This document shows positions 1 through 7,662 of a DNA stretch of 27,136 nt, piece by piece. Numbering within the stretch: the first letter of the stretch is position 1; every line of letters starts with the position of its first letter. The notes beneath the pieces are model-generated. The model saw only the letters and a program-made list of their open reading frames with translations. It was not told the DNA's origin and did no database searches. The translations under genes and the position numbers were made by a program. Source of the stretch: JBPOIC01 sp052034865 (GTDB taxonomy: Bacteria > UBA10199 > JADFYH01); NCBI GenBank assembly GCA_052034865.1, contig JBPOIC010000060.1, positions 1 through 27,136 on the forward strand, given 5' to 3'.

Positions 1-2
1 GC

Positions 3-1064
3 CAAAAAGCCCTGACGTTACCTGGCGAACCCACCCCTCCTTCTCTTTGCGCTTCTTTCAAACCCGACCCAAATCAATCGAATAATCCACAATGCGCCTG
101 CAATGCCTGTGGAAATGGAGTATGCGAACCAGGTAATGGAGAAAATCTCACAAGCTGTCCTGGCGATTGTACCAGCAGCACCAACGCTCTGGTTGAAGTC
201 GATGATACTCCATCCGCACCTTCTTCAACCTGCACAGACACTACGTCATGTGGCAAATACGATCTTTGTTGTCCCAACTCTTTTTGTTCAGGCACAATTG
301 ACCCTGACTGTGCCTGTACCGATGGCTTCTGCGGAGATGGAGAGATCAGCAATGGTGAGGAATGCGAGCAAACCTCCGACTGTCCTTTAAGTGATGATTT
401 ATGCGTTGGCTGCAATTGCATGCCTCTCTGCCGACAAAACGGAACTCTTGATAGCTTTGAATATTGTGATCCTACGGCCTCACCTACCGGATGCGGGGAA
501 AACTCAACCTGTTCGGATGAGTGCCGGTGTTCCGTTGATTGCGATCAGCTCTGCCCTGATCCCGGAATCTGCATGACGGTAATCTGTCGGAATAATCAGT
601 GTTTTAACATTCCTACTCACGACCCTCTTTGCATTGAAACCTCAAATAGCTGTGGTGATGGAATTGTCCAGACAGGAGAAGTTTGCGATCACGGTGCCAA
701 CAACGGAACCACTGACGATACCTGCGGCTTTAACTGCCAGCCCGTCACCGGTACAACCCCAGATGGAACCCTTATCCCCCTTTGTGGGAATGGAACCCTG
801 GAAGCAAGCGAGGAGTGTGATTCTGGCTTACTCAATGGAACCGATACCTGTGATAACGATTGTACACTTGTTACAGCAACCGCTCCAACAACCCTCTGCT
901 TTCTTGAAGGATCTGGCGGATGTGGTAATCAGACGGCTGCAAATTTCTGCAGCAGCCTGATGGGGAGTGCTCCCTTACCTCAATCGATCGGTGCCTGGTA
1001 TTCTTCTATAGGAATGATTTTGACCCCTCTCTTTCTTTTCTGGGGTCTTAAGAAGCGACGATGA
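3..1064 (+). CDS. Cys-rich DUF4215-type surface protein, 5' truncated
   Basis: The reading frame is open from the first in-frame codon of the window, so the N-terminus lies outside; 353 codons are visible. The protein is very rich in Cys and carries repeats of the type CGNGVCEPGNGEN...SCPGDC near the start, then CGDGEISNGEECEQ, CGDGIVQTGEVCDHG and CGNGTLEASEECDSG, which match the Cys-rich DUF4215 / myxobacterial repeat style of secreted proteins. The C-terminus has one hydrophobic segment (about the last 25 residues, GMILTPLFLFWG) followed by KKRR, the layout of a tripartite C-terminal sorting signal or membrane anchor. It is inferred to sit on the cell surface, with disulfide-stabilised repeats. 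Its stop codon overlaps the next start (ATGA at 1061-1064), so it is coupled to the creB-like gene. Ligand and function are unknown. Confidence 0.85.
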   Translation, partial: QKALTLPGEPTPPSLCASFKPDPNQSNNPQCACNACGNGVCEPGNGENLTSCPGDCTSSTNALVEVDDTPSAPSSTCTDTTSCGKYDLCCPNSFCSGTIDPDCACTDGFCGDGEISNGEECEQTSDCPLSDDLCVGCNCMPLCRQNGTLDSFEYCDPTASPTGCGENSTCSDECRCSVDCDQLCPDPGICMTVICRNNQCFNIPTHDPLCIETSNSCGDGIVQTGEVCDHGANNGTTDDTCGFNCQPVTGTTPDGTLIPLCGNGTLEASEECDSGLLNGTDTCDNDCTLVTATAPTTLCFLEGSGGCGNQTAANFCSSLMGSAPLPQSIGAWYSSIGMILTPLFLFWGLKKRR

Positions 1065-1762
1065 TTCCTACTCAAATTCTCGTCATTGAAGACGAACCTC
1101 TGATTGCCCAAACCCTCCGCTATGCTCTCGATACGGAGGGTTTTGTTTCTTTTTTCGCAAGCACCGGGAATGAAGGGTTAAAAGTCCTCGATCAGAATAT
1201 AATTCATCTGATCATAATGGATGTCGGCCTTCCAGACATCAATGGTTTTGAGCTTTGCAAAACAATTCGTAAAACTTCATCGACTCCAATTCTTTTCCTG
1301 ACAGCGCGCTCTGATGAGATCAACAGGGTTGTAGGCCTTGAAATCGGCGGCGATGATTATGTCACCAAACCTTTCAGCCCACGTGAAGTAACCGCAAGAA
1401 TCAGGGCTATTCTCCGCAGGAGCCCTACCCCTTCCACCGATCTACGAATCCAACAATCTCTTGATCAAAAGTCATTCTTTCGAATTCATGATGAGAAATT
1501 TCAGATTTATTTCTCAGATACACTTCTCGATCTCACACGCTACGAATACAAACTCCTAAAACTCCTTCTAAACCGCCCCGGGCAGGTGTTTAGTCGTGAT
1601 CAGCTGATGGAAAGGGTGTGGGATGATCCGGCCTCCAGCCTCGATCGCACGGTCGATGCCCATATCAAAAGCTTGAGGGCTAAGCTCAAGGAAGTACGAA
1701 GCGATATCGATCCCATCCAAACCCACCGAGGCATCGGCTATTCCTTAAAGGAAAACCTGTGA
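1061..1762 (+). CDS. creB: CreB-like OmpR-family response regulator
   Basis: This 233-residue response regulator has an N-terminal receiver domain and a C-terminal winged-helix (OmpR/PhoB) DNA-binding domain. The acidic pair is E10/D11, the phosphoacceptor is D54 in the IIMDVGLPDINGFELC motif, and T81 and K103 complete the active site. The stretches DVGLPDINGFELC, GLEIGGDDYVTKPFSPREV, LTRYEYKLLK, VFSRDQLMERVWDD and THRGIGYSL closely follow CreB of enterobacteria as I remember it. The start is the ATG inside the ATGA overlap with the upstream surface-protein gene. The stop overlaps the GTG start of creC. It should be phosphorylated by the CreC-like kinase encoded next. In E. coli CreB controls carbon- and envelope-linked genes; the targets here are unknown, though the upstream operon partner is an obvious candidate. 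Confidence 0.93.
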   Translation: MIPTQILVIEDEPLIAQTLRYALDTEGFVSFFASTGNEGLKVLDQNIIHLIIMDVGLPDINGFELCKTIRKTSSTPILFLTARSDEINRVVGLEIGGDDYVTKPFSPREVTARIRAILRRSPTPSTDLRIQQSLDQKSFFRIHDEKFQIYFSDTLLDLTRYEYKLLKLLLNRPGQVFSRDQLMERVWDDPASSLDRTVDAHIKSLRAKLKEVRSDIDPIQTHRGIGYSLKENL

Positions 1763-3189
1763 GTCTGCGCATCCGCATTATTTTGAGTTTTTTGCTGATC
1801 GTCGGAATTGGATTTTATTTTCTGATCGATTGGATCATCGAAGATCTACGCCCCCATTATCTGGAAGCAGTTGAAGAATCGATTGTGGATCAATCCCAAT
1901 TTTTGGCTTCACTTCTTGAAGCTCAGTCTTCCGAAGTAAAAATCCAGACATCTGTTTTAAATGAGGCCCTCAGGAATCTTTCTGAAAAAACCTACAAGGC
2001 CAAAATATATCGGCTTCTTAAAACCCGCACAGACATTCGCGTGTATGTGACGGACTCCAAAGGCATTGTCATTTTTGATTCAAATGAAGGAAAAGATTTC
2101 GGAAAAAATTACTCCCATTGGAATGATGTCGCCCTCACTCTTAAAGGAAAATATGGGGCCCGGACATCACATCCCCAGGACATGCCGGAGCCCAAAAGCT
2201 CGGTGATGTACGTCGCCGCTCCCATAAAAATAAACGGGAAAATAGCCGGTGTGGTTTCAGTAGGAAAACCCACGGCCAACATCAATTTCTTCTTTGAAAA
2301 CGCCCAGCCCAAAATTCGCCTGGCCGGGGCCATTGCGGCCCTTTCGGTGATTATTTTGGGAATTTCTTTTTCCTCCTGGATTACCTCTCCCATTCGAAAA
2401 CTGAAAGATTATGCCCAGGCGATTCAGCAGGGGAAAAAATCCGCTTTTCCCATTTTGGGAAAACATGAAATCGGCGAATTGGGGATTGCCTTCGAAAAAA
2501 TGCGGGAAGCGCTGGAGGGGAAAAAATACGTCGAGCATTATCTTCAGACTTTAACTCACGAAATCAAAAGTCCGCTATCAACCATTCGCGGGGCCGCCGA
2601 GCTTCTGGAAGAAGAAATGCCTCAGGAGCAACAGCAGCAGTTCATTCAAAACATCCAGTCCGAATCAGAACGCATTCAAAAACTCATTGATCGCATGCTT
2701 GAGCTGGCGGCCCTGGAGAACAGAAAATCACTCGATCAATCCGAGAAGGTCGATCTCACCCTCCTCCTTGCCGAATTGAAGGAACGACTGCGACCGCTGT
2801 GTCTTGCAAGGAAAATATCGATTGAGTTCGATTCAGACCGCTCTGTTTTTGTGACAAAGGCCGATCCTTTTTTATTGTCCCAGGCCTTTTCAAACCTGTT
2901 GCACAATGCCATCGAGTTTAGTCCGGAAGGTGGAAAGATTCGTATAGAGTTGCGGGAAGACGAAACAGGCCAGCAGATTCGAATTGAAGATGAAGGAGCC
3001 GGGATTCCTACCTACGCCAAGCCCCATCTTTTTGAAAAGTTTTACTCCCTTCCAAGACCCACGACGGGTAAAAAAAGCACCGGGGTGGGATTGAGCTTTG
3101 TAAAGCAGGTGGCAGAGCTGCATCAGGCCAGGGTGAGTGTCGAAAATCGTGAGGAAGGAGGCGTGCGAGCGACGTTTCGATTTGATTAA
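1759..3189 (+). CDS. creC: CreC-like sensor histidine kinase
   Basis: This 476-residue membrane histidine kinase has a first membrane segment at about residues 7-27, a periplasmic sensor region at about 28-186, a second membrane segment at about 188-208, then HAMP, HisKA and HATPase_c domains. The phosphoacceptor is H267 in LTHEIKSPLSTIRGAAE. The N box (NLLHNAIEFSPEGG), G1 box (DEGAGIP) and G2 box (GVGLSFVKQV) are intact. The sensor contains YVTDSKGIVIFDS, WNDVALTLKGKYGAR and SSVMYVAAPI, all very close to E. coli CreC (474 residues). The start is a GTG overlapping the creB stop. It autophosphorylates and should pass phosphate to CreB. No creA or creD is visible. Its stop overlaps the stop of the convergent A-type carrier gene by four bases (3186-3189), leaving no room for an intergenic terminator. 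Confidence 0.93.
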   Translation: MSLRIRIILSFLLIVGIGFYFLIDWIIEDLRPHYLEAVEESIVDQSQFLASLLEAQSSEVKIQTSVLNEALRNLSEKTYKAKIYRLLKTRTDIRVYVTDSKGIVIFDSNEGKDFGKNYSHWNDVALTLKGKYGARTSHPQDMPEPKSSVMYVAAPIKINGKIAGVVSVGKPTANINFFFENAQPKIRLAGAIAALSVIILGISFSSWITSPIRKLKDYAQAIQQGKKSAFPILGKHEIGELGIAFEKMREALEGKKYVEHYLQTLTHEIKSPLSTIRGAAELLEEEMPQEQQQQFIQNIQSESERIQKLIDRMLELAALENRKSLDQSEKVDLTLLLAELKERLRPLCLARKISIEFDSDRSVFVTKADPFLLSQAFSNLLHNAIEFSPEGGKIRIELREDETGQQIRIEDEGAGIPTYAKPHLFEKFYSLPRPTTGKKSTGVGLSFVKQVAELHQARVSVENREEGGVRATFRFD

Positions 3190-3509
3190 ACCGAAAAACT
3201 GGTTCCACACCCACACGCACTTTTTGCATTGGGGTTGTTAAAAGTAAATCCAGAGCTCATGAGATCAGAGTGATAATCGATTTCCATGCCATTGAGGTAA
3301 AGATAACTTTTTGGATCGACAAAAATTCTGACGCCTTCATGTTCTAGCACCTTGTCTTTCTCGGCTGGTTTTTCATCGAATGAAAATTTATAGGAAAGCC
3401 CAGCACAGCCCCCACCGGCAATTCCCACTCGCAGGCCGTATCCCTGCTTGCCCTGTTGCTCCAGCAGTGCATGAACATGTTTGATGGCTTTTTCAGTCAA
3501 GGTAATCAT
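3186..3509 (-). CDS. iscA: A-type Fe-S carrier (IscA/ErpA/SufA family)
   Basis: This 107-residue HesB/IscA-fold protein has all three ligand cysteines: C35 in GGGCAGLSY and C99/C101 in the C-terminal SACGCGTSF motif. Family members receive or store Fe-S clusters and hand them to apoproteins. Length and motifs are standard, but sequence alone does not separate IscA, ErpA and SufA, so the symbol is provisional. It is the last gene of a leftward unit iscS - hypothetical - iscA, four bases after the hypothetical gene, with an AAGGAG ribosome site about nine bases before the ATG. The neighbouring suf operon has no SufA gene of its own, so this carrier may serve both desulfurase systems (inference). 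Confidence 0.93.
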   Translation of the reverse strand: MITLTEKAIKHVHALLEQQGKQGYGLRVGIAGGGCAGLSYKFSFDEKPAEKDKVLEHEGVRIFVDPKSYLYLNGMEIDYHSDLMSSGFTFNNPNAKSACGCGTSFSV

Positions 3510-3513
3510 GGAT

Positions 3514-4035
3514 TCATTCTCCTTTTATCTTTGAAATCTGATGAAGCAGTCCTGCCAAATCGGAATACTCCCGATCATAATCCTGCCTCATGGCTGTATA
3601 AATAACATGAAGGACATAACTCTCAATCTTTAGTGCCCAAAGGGCTTGTCGAATTCCATCTTTTCTTTTGAGCGCATAATGTGCCCAGGATTTACCCTCC
3701 AGCTTATCCTCAACAACCGGATCCCATTCTGAGTTCTGATATGCCGGGTTTTGAATGAGAATACCTTTTACACTTTCCAAAAAATGAAGAGCTGATTTTG
3801 GGTATTCATAAACCTGAATCCGAATACTTGCCGATTGGCCAGCCAGATTCAGCTCATTACTTTTTGTTTTTTCTGACGTATCCACCTTCCAGGACGCTTT
3901 TGAAAGCTTGATCTTGGCGATCACGTCTTCCGGTGTCAGCCTTGCTTTTGCTGCAAAAGGGATCAAAAGGCCAAAGAGAAATACAAGAACTGCCGCTTCT
4001 GCAAAAAGCCACTTTTTGTGACGGAGAGAATTCAT
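3514..4035 (-). CDS. Exported protein of unknown function in the iscS operon
   Basis: I do not recognise this 173-residue protein. It starts with a basic N-terminus and a hydrophobic run (about residues 13-29) ending in AKA, so a signal peptide cleaved near residue 32, or an N-terminal anchor, is likely. The rest is soluble, rich in Lys, Ser and Trp, with no Cys and no recognisable catalytic motif. AGGAG stands four bases before the ATG. It lies 29 bases after iscS and four bases before the A-type carrier, so it is co-transcribed with Fe-S genes even though it appears to act outside the cytoplasm. A link to Fe-S biogenesis is suggested only by position. Confidence 0.8.
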   Translation of the reverse strand: MNSLRHKKWLFAEAAVLVFLFGLLIPFAAKARLTPEDVIAKIKLSKASWKVDTSEKTKSNELNLAGQSASIRIQVYEYPKSALHFLESVKGILIQNPAYQNSEWDPVVEDKLEGKSWAHYALKRKDGIRQALWALKIESYVLHVIYTAMRQDYDREYSDLAGLLHQISKIKGE

Positions 4036-4064
4036 AAGGCTCCTGTTCCGGATTCAAATAAACA

Positions 4065-5222
4065 TTAAATTGGATTTGATTTCTCCCTGAGTTTTCTTAC
4101 CGCAACGATTAATTTTTCTGCAACGTAATCAATTTCCTCTTCAGTCGTCTCCCGTCCCAGCCCCATTCGGATGGAATTTTCGGCAAGTTCTTTTCGGATC
4201 CCCAACGCTTTCAGCACATGGGTAGGCTCTGGAATCGCCGAGCTACAGGCTGACCCCGCAGAAATAGCTATTTCCTGCATTTCCATCATCAAGGCAACAC
4301 TCGAAACTTTTTCAAAACTCAAATGCAGATTGTGCGCCAAACGCTCAGTGGCATGACCATTGACTCTCACCCCGTCCAGGGATTGCAAAATTTTTTGCTG
4401 GAGTTGATCCCGCATTTTCTGAATTCGCGGAACCTCCGCATCCTGAAGCTCTAATGCTAGTTGAACGGCTTTCCCAAGCCCAACAATTCCAGGCACATTC
4501 AGGGTTCCCGAACGGATCCCTCGCTCATGGCCACCGCCGTGGAGTATGGGCGTTAAGCGGCAGGGAAGCTTTGATCGCACATACAAAGCCCCCACTCCTT
4601 TAGGACCATAAATCTTATGTCCAGACAGCGAAAAAAGATCGATCGGCAGACGCCTCACATCGAGATCCACACGACCGATGGCCTGCGTGGCATCGGTATG
4701 AAAGAGAACATTTTTTTCACGGGCGATTTTTCCGATTTCGGCGATGGGATGCAAGGTTCCAATCTCATTGTTGGCCAGCATGAGAGAGATCAAAAAGGTC
4801 TCGGAGGTAATGGCCCGGGCGACCTGAGAAGGATCAACCTGACCCTGACCATCGACCGGAAGATAGGTTACCACGACCCCCTTCTTTTCCAGAAAACGGC
4901 AGGTATCGAGGACGGAGGAGTGTTCTGTTTGACAGGTGATAAGATGATTTTTTTTTCCTCGAAAGGATTCGGAAAGACCCACCAAAGCGAGATTGTTCGA
5001 TTCAGTCGCTCCGCTGGTAAAAAAGATGTCCTGAGGAATTGTACCCAAAGCCTCAGCCACCTGCCTTCTTGCCTTCTCGACGGCCTCTTCGGCTTGCCAG
5101 CCAAACCGGTGATAGCTGGCCGCATTTCCAAATTTTTCAGTGAAATAAGGAATCATCGCCTCTAGAACTCTGGGATCTACCGGGGTCGTGGCATGGTGGT
5201 CCAAATAGATGGGGAATTTCAT
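4065..5222 (-). CDS. iscS: Cysteine desulfurase, IscS/NifS type
   Basis: This 385-residue PLP enzyme (aminotransferase class V) removes sulfur from L-cysteine to give alanine and an enzyme persulfide for Fe-S cluster or tRNA thiolation use. The N-terminal YLDHHATTPVDPRV motif, the PLP lysine K203 in SLSGHKIYGPKG and the catalytic loop cysteine C326 in SAGSACSSAIPEPTHVL are present. Loop and length (IscS is usually about 390-404 residues) place it in group I (IscS/NifS), distinct from the SufS enzyme at 10253-11527. The ATG has an AAAGAG ribosome site about five bases upstream. It is the first gene of a leftward operon and is divergent from the Rrf2-suf operon, sharing the 5223-5420 intergenic region. 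Confidence 0.95.
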   Translation of the reverse strand: MKFPIYLDHHATTPVDPRVLEAMIPYFTEKFGNAASYHRFGWQAEEAVEKARRQVAEALGTIPQDIFFTSGATESNNLALVGLSESFRGKKNHLITCQTEHSSVLDTCRFLEKKGVVVTYLPVDGQGQVDPSQVARAITSETFLISLMLANNEIGTLHPIAEIGKIAREKNVLFHTDATQAIGRVDLDVRRLPIDLFSLSGHKIYGPKGVGALYVRSKLPCRLTPILHGGGHERGIRSGTLNVPGIVGLGKAVQLALELQDAEVPRIQKMRDQLQQKILQSLDGVRVNGHATERLAHNLHLSFEKVSSVALMMEMQEIAISAGSACSSAIPEPTHVLKALGIRKELAENSIRMGLGRETTEEEIDYVAEKLIVAVRKLREKSNPI

Positions 5223-5420
5223 ATTGACTCTTTAAAAATTAGGGTTATAAACCGCCTTGCTTTCAATATAGGACCAGCATAGTCTTATATAAGATCCTTT
5301 TCGAGACAAAAACACACAACCATTTGATATTTTATAACTTTTTCAAAAGACTATCTCGGACCTGAACTGAGTACTTTTTTAAGCGAATGACTTTTGAAAG
5401 TTCAAGACAGAATCTTTCTC
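5223..5420. promoter_or_regulatory. Divergent iscS / rrf2-suf control region
   Basis: This 198-base AT-rich gap separates the leftward iscS unit from the rightward Rrf2-suf unit and must hold both promoters. It contains a perfect 10-base palindrome CTTATATAAG (5284-5293) and an inverted pair ATAGTCTT (5279-5286) / AAGACTAT (5347-5354). An Rrf2 regulator encoded next door would be expected to bind here. I could not fix convincing -35/-10 boxes for either side, so the operator assignment is inference. Confidence 0.5.
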
Positions 5421-5864
5421 ATGCTACAGTTTAGTAAAAAAACCGAATACGCCCTTTTGGCGATGGGACACATGATTCAAAAAACCCAGAAAAATCAACC
5501 CGTCACCAGTGCGCGCGAGATCTCTGATTCTTACCTCATTCCTTATGCCCTTCTCGCCAAAATCCTGCAACAGCTGTCCAACAAAGGATTGATCAAATCG
5601 ATGCAGGGAATCAATGGCGGCTATATATTGGTCAAAAAACCCGAGGACATCAGTGTGATGAGTTTGGTCGAAGTGTTCGAAGGCCGTTTCGCCGTTGCCG
5701 AATGCTTTCGTGAAGAAAAAATCACCTGTCCTCAATGGGACGGTTGTTCGATCCGCTCTCCGCTCTATGAGCTCAACCACAAGATCTATCAAATGCTGGC
5801 CGAAACCTCCGTACTCGATGTGACCGCTCCCAAACCCATTAAAGAAAGCAAGGTGCCTGCATGA
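5421..5864 (+). CDS. Rrf2-family Fe-S-sensing transcriptional regulator
   Basis: This 147-residue Rrf2/IscR-type regulator starts MLQFSKKTEYALLAMGHM, the usual beginning of this family, so the ATG at 5421 is preferred to a TTG at 5394 that would add nine untypical residues. A winged helix-turn-helix spans about residues 30-72 and the wing contains GINGGYILVKKPEDIS. Three cysteines, C95, C103 and C109 (CX7CX5C), can ligate an Fe-S cluster; classical IscR has CX5CX5C, so the spacing is closer to SUF-type Rrf2 regulators. The stop overlaps the sufB start (ATGA at 5861-5864), so regulator and scaffold are translationally coupled. It probably represses its own operon, and perhaps the divergent iscS operon, when clusters are plentiful (inference). 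Confidence 0.92.
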   Translation: MLQFSKKTEYALLAMGHMIQKTQKNQPVTSAREISDSYLIPYALLAKILQQLSNKGLIKSMQGINGGYILVKKPEDISVMSLVEVFEGRFAVAECFREEKITCPQWDGCSIRSPLYELNHKIYQMLAETSVLDVTAPKPIKESKVPA

Positions 5865-7306
5865 GCACACCCAACACCTTAGAAAAACTGACAACTCAGG
5901 AATATAAATACGGCTTTGTAACAGACGTCGAGGCAGAGACAATTCCTGCAGGTTTAAATGAAGATGTCATTCGCTTAATCTCTGCCAAAAAAAATGAGCC
6001 GGAATTTTTACTGGAATGGCGACTCAAGGCCTATCGTCACTGGCTCACGATGAAAGAGCCCACCTGGCACAATGTTCATTATTCGCCCATCGATTACCAA
6101 AGCATTGTCTATTATGCAGCCCCCAAACCCAAGAAGGAAGGACCCAAGAGCTTAGAAGAAGTGGATCCCGAAATTTTAAAGACGTTTGAAAAACTGGGCA
6201 TCTCACTCGCAGAACAAAAAAGATTAAGCGGGATTGCCATCGATGCCGTCTTCGACAGCGTTTCCGTCGCCACGACCTTCAAAGACAAATTGGCCGAGCT
6301 GGGAATTATCTTCTGTTCCTTCTCGGAGGCCGTTCACAAACACCCAGACCTGATCCAAAAATATTTGGGCAGTGTTGTTCCTTACACCGATAACTACTTT
6401 GCCACCTTAAACTCCGCGGTCTTTAGCGATGGCTCCTTTTGCTACATTCCCAAAGGCGTGCGCTGTCCGATGGAACTTTCCACTTATTTTCGCATCAACG
6501 CCTCCAATACAGGTCAGTTTGAGAGGACTTTGATCATCGCCGATGAAGGAAGTTATGTAAGCTATTTGGAAGGCTGCACCGCCCCCATGCGCGATGAGAA
6601 TCAGCTGCATGCCGCCGTGGTGGAATTGGTCGCGTTAAAGAACGCACAAATCAAGTACTCGACGGTTCAAAACTGGTATCCAGGCGATAAAGAAGGAAAA
6701 GGCGGGATTTATAATTTCGTTACCAAGCGAGGAAAATGCGCGGGTGATAATTCGAAGATCTCCTGGACTCAGGTCGAAACCGGATCTGCCATCACCTGGA
6801 AATATCCCAGCTGTATTTTGCTCGGAGAAAATTCAGTCGGAGAGTTTTACTCGGTCGCCGTCACGAACAATTACCAGCAGGCCGATACGGGTACAAAAAT
6901 GATCCACATCGGCAAAAACACCAGGAGCACGATTGTTTCAAAAGGCATCTCGGCGGGGCACGGTCAAAACACCTATCGTGGTCTGGTCAAGATTTTAAAA
7001 AACGCCACCGGCGCACGTAATTATTCGCAGTGCGATTCCTTGCTGATGGGCGATCTTTGCGGGGCGCATACCTTTCCGTACATCGAAGTCAAAAACAATA
7101 CTGCCCAACTCGAACACGAGGCCTCTACTTCCAGGATTAGCGAAGATCAGCTTTTCTACTGCCGCCAGCGAGGCCTTTCGACAGAGGATGCCGTGAATTT
7201 GATCGTCAACGGATTTTGCAAACAGGTCTTTCGCGAGCTTCCGATGGAGTTCGCCGTCGAAGCGCAAAAGCTTCTGGGAGTGAGTCTGGAAGGAAGTGTG
7301 GGATGA
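5861..7306 (+). CDS. sufB: SufB, Fe-S scaffold subunit of SufBCD
   Basis: At 481 residues, SufB forms with SufC and SufD the ATP-dependent scaffold that builds Fe-S clusters in the cytoplasm. Diagnostic stretches include YYAAPKPK, CSFSEAVHKHPDLI, YIPKGVRCPMELSTYFRIN, DEGSYVSYLEGCTAP, SKGISAGHGQNTYRGLVKI and the C-terminal EDQLFYCRQRGL and LPMEFAVEAQKLL. C391 (QCDSLLMGD) and H419/E420 (LEHEAS) correspond to functional residues C405, H433 and E434 of E. coli SufB. The start overlaps the regulator stop, with an AAGG ribosome site seven bases upstream. Unusually, 356 bases full of palindromic repeats separate it from sufC. Confidence 0.97.
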   Translation: MSTPNTLEKLTTQEYKYGFVTDVEAETIPAGLNEDVIRLISAKKNEPEFLLEWRLKAYRHWLTMKEPTWHNVHYSPIDYQSIVYYAAPKPKKEGPKSLEEVDPEILKTFEKLGISLAEQKRLSGIAIDAVFDSVSVATTFKDKLAELGIIFCSFSEAVHKHPDLIQKYLGSVVPYTDNYFATLNSAVFSDGSFCYIPKGVRCPMELSTYFRINASNTGQFERTLIIADEGSYVSYLEGCTAPMRDENQLHAAVVELVALKNAQIKYSTVQNWYPGDKEGKGGIYNFVTKRGKCAGDNSKISWTQVETGSAITWKYPSCILLGENSVGEFYSVAVTNNYQQADTGTKMIHIGKNTRSTIVSKGISAGHGQNTYRGLVKILKNATGARNYSQCDSLLMGDLCGAHTFPYIEVKNNTAQLEHEASTSRISEDQLFYCRQRGLSTEDAVNLIVNGFCKQVFRELPMEFAVEAQKLLGVSLEGSVG

Positions 7307-7314
7307 GAGAAGAT

Positions 7315-7347
7315 GAATTCAGAAGTCAGAAGAAAACCTTGAATTCA
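7315..7347. repeat. Dispersed repeat fragment after sufB
   Basis: Just after the sufB stop, GAATTCAGAAGTCAG (7315-7329) is the reverse complement of CTGACTTCTGAATTC at 13302-13316, and the 21 bases at 7327-7347 match 17159-17179 at 20 of 21 positions. Such pieces at gene ends look like remnants of a dispersed non-coding repeat. Confidence 0.55.
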
Positions 7348-7353
7348 AATTTC

Positions 7354-7439
7354 TTGTAGGGGCGATCCCATGGGTCGCCCTGAATGTTTTATTTTTAAAA
7401 TTGCGGGCGACGTCCGCCTGAGGCGGATCGTCTCTACAA
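7354..7439. repeat. Palindromic repeat element A (86 bp, terminal inverted repeats)
   Basis: The ends TTGTAGGGGCGA (7354-7365) and TCGTCTCTACAA (7428-7439) are inverted repeats with 10 of 12 positions matching. Inside are a near-palindrome around CCCATGGG (7367-7374) flanked by GGGCGAT/TCGCCC, and a hairpin GTCCGCCT-G-AGGCGGAT (7412-7428). A second copy of that hairpin motif, GTCCACCT-GG-AGGCGGAC, stands at 7465-7482. The whole resembles a non-coding MITE or REP-like element. It lies between sufB and sufC and codes for nothing convincing. Confidence 0.65.
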
Positions 7440-7464
7440 TCGATCCAAATTTCATATATCTTAG

Positions 7465-7482
7465 GTCCACCTGGAGGCGGAC
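7465..7482. repeat. Hairpin related to the core of element A
   Basis: GTCCACCT (7465-7472) and AGGCGGAC (7475-7482) form an 8-base inverted repeat with one mismatch and a two-base centre. It repeats the GTCCGCCT...AGGCGGA motif found 53 bases upstream in element A, pointing to a short interspersed palindromic unit. Confidence 0.5.
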
Positions 7483-7519
7483 GCTTTTGAAGGGTATCTC
7501 TATTTATGTACCCTTTCTA

Positions 7520-7621
7520 GGGACCTCTAAAAAACCCCAGTGGCAAGGCACCCGCAAACCCAAGCTTAGGGGCGTATTACAATACGCCCCTACCAGCAAA
7601 TGGGGATTTTTTAGAGGTTCC
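7520..7621. repeat. MITE-like element B, copy 1 (102 bp)
   Basis: The left end GGGACCTCTAAAAAACCCCA and the right end (inverse complement GGAACCTCTAAAAAATCCCC, then A) are terminal inverted repeats of about 20 bases. The interior holds a perfect 11-base palindrome with a two-base centre, AGGGGCGTATT-AC-AATACGCCCCT (7568-7591). A second copy lies at 16455-16593. There is no coding capacity, so mobilisation, if any, would need a transposase from elsewhere. It ends about 40 bases before the sufC start. Confidence 0.75.
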
Positions 7622-7662
7622 TTAAGAACCCAAATGTCAGAATCCAATCAGAGGAGATGTAA

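Noticed and set aside
4617..5165. 182-codon plus-strand frame opposite iscS
   Set aside because: It lies wholly opposite the clearly identified cysteine desulfurase and has no recognisable motif.
6050..6064. TGGCAC inside sufB as another sigma-54 site
   Set aside because: The GC doublet is not at the required ten-base distance and the site is inside a coding region.
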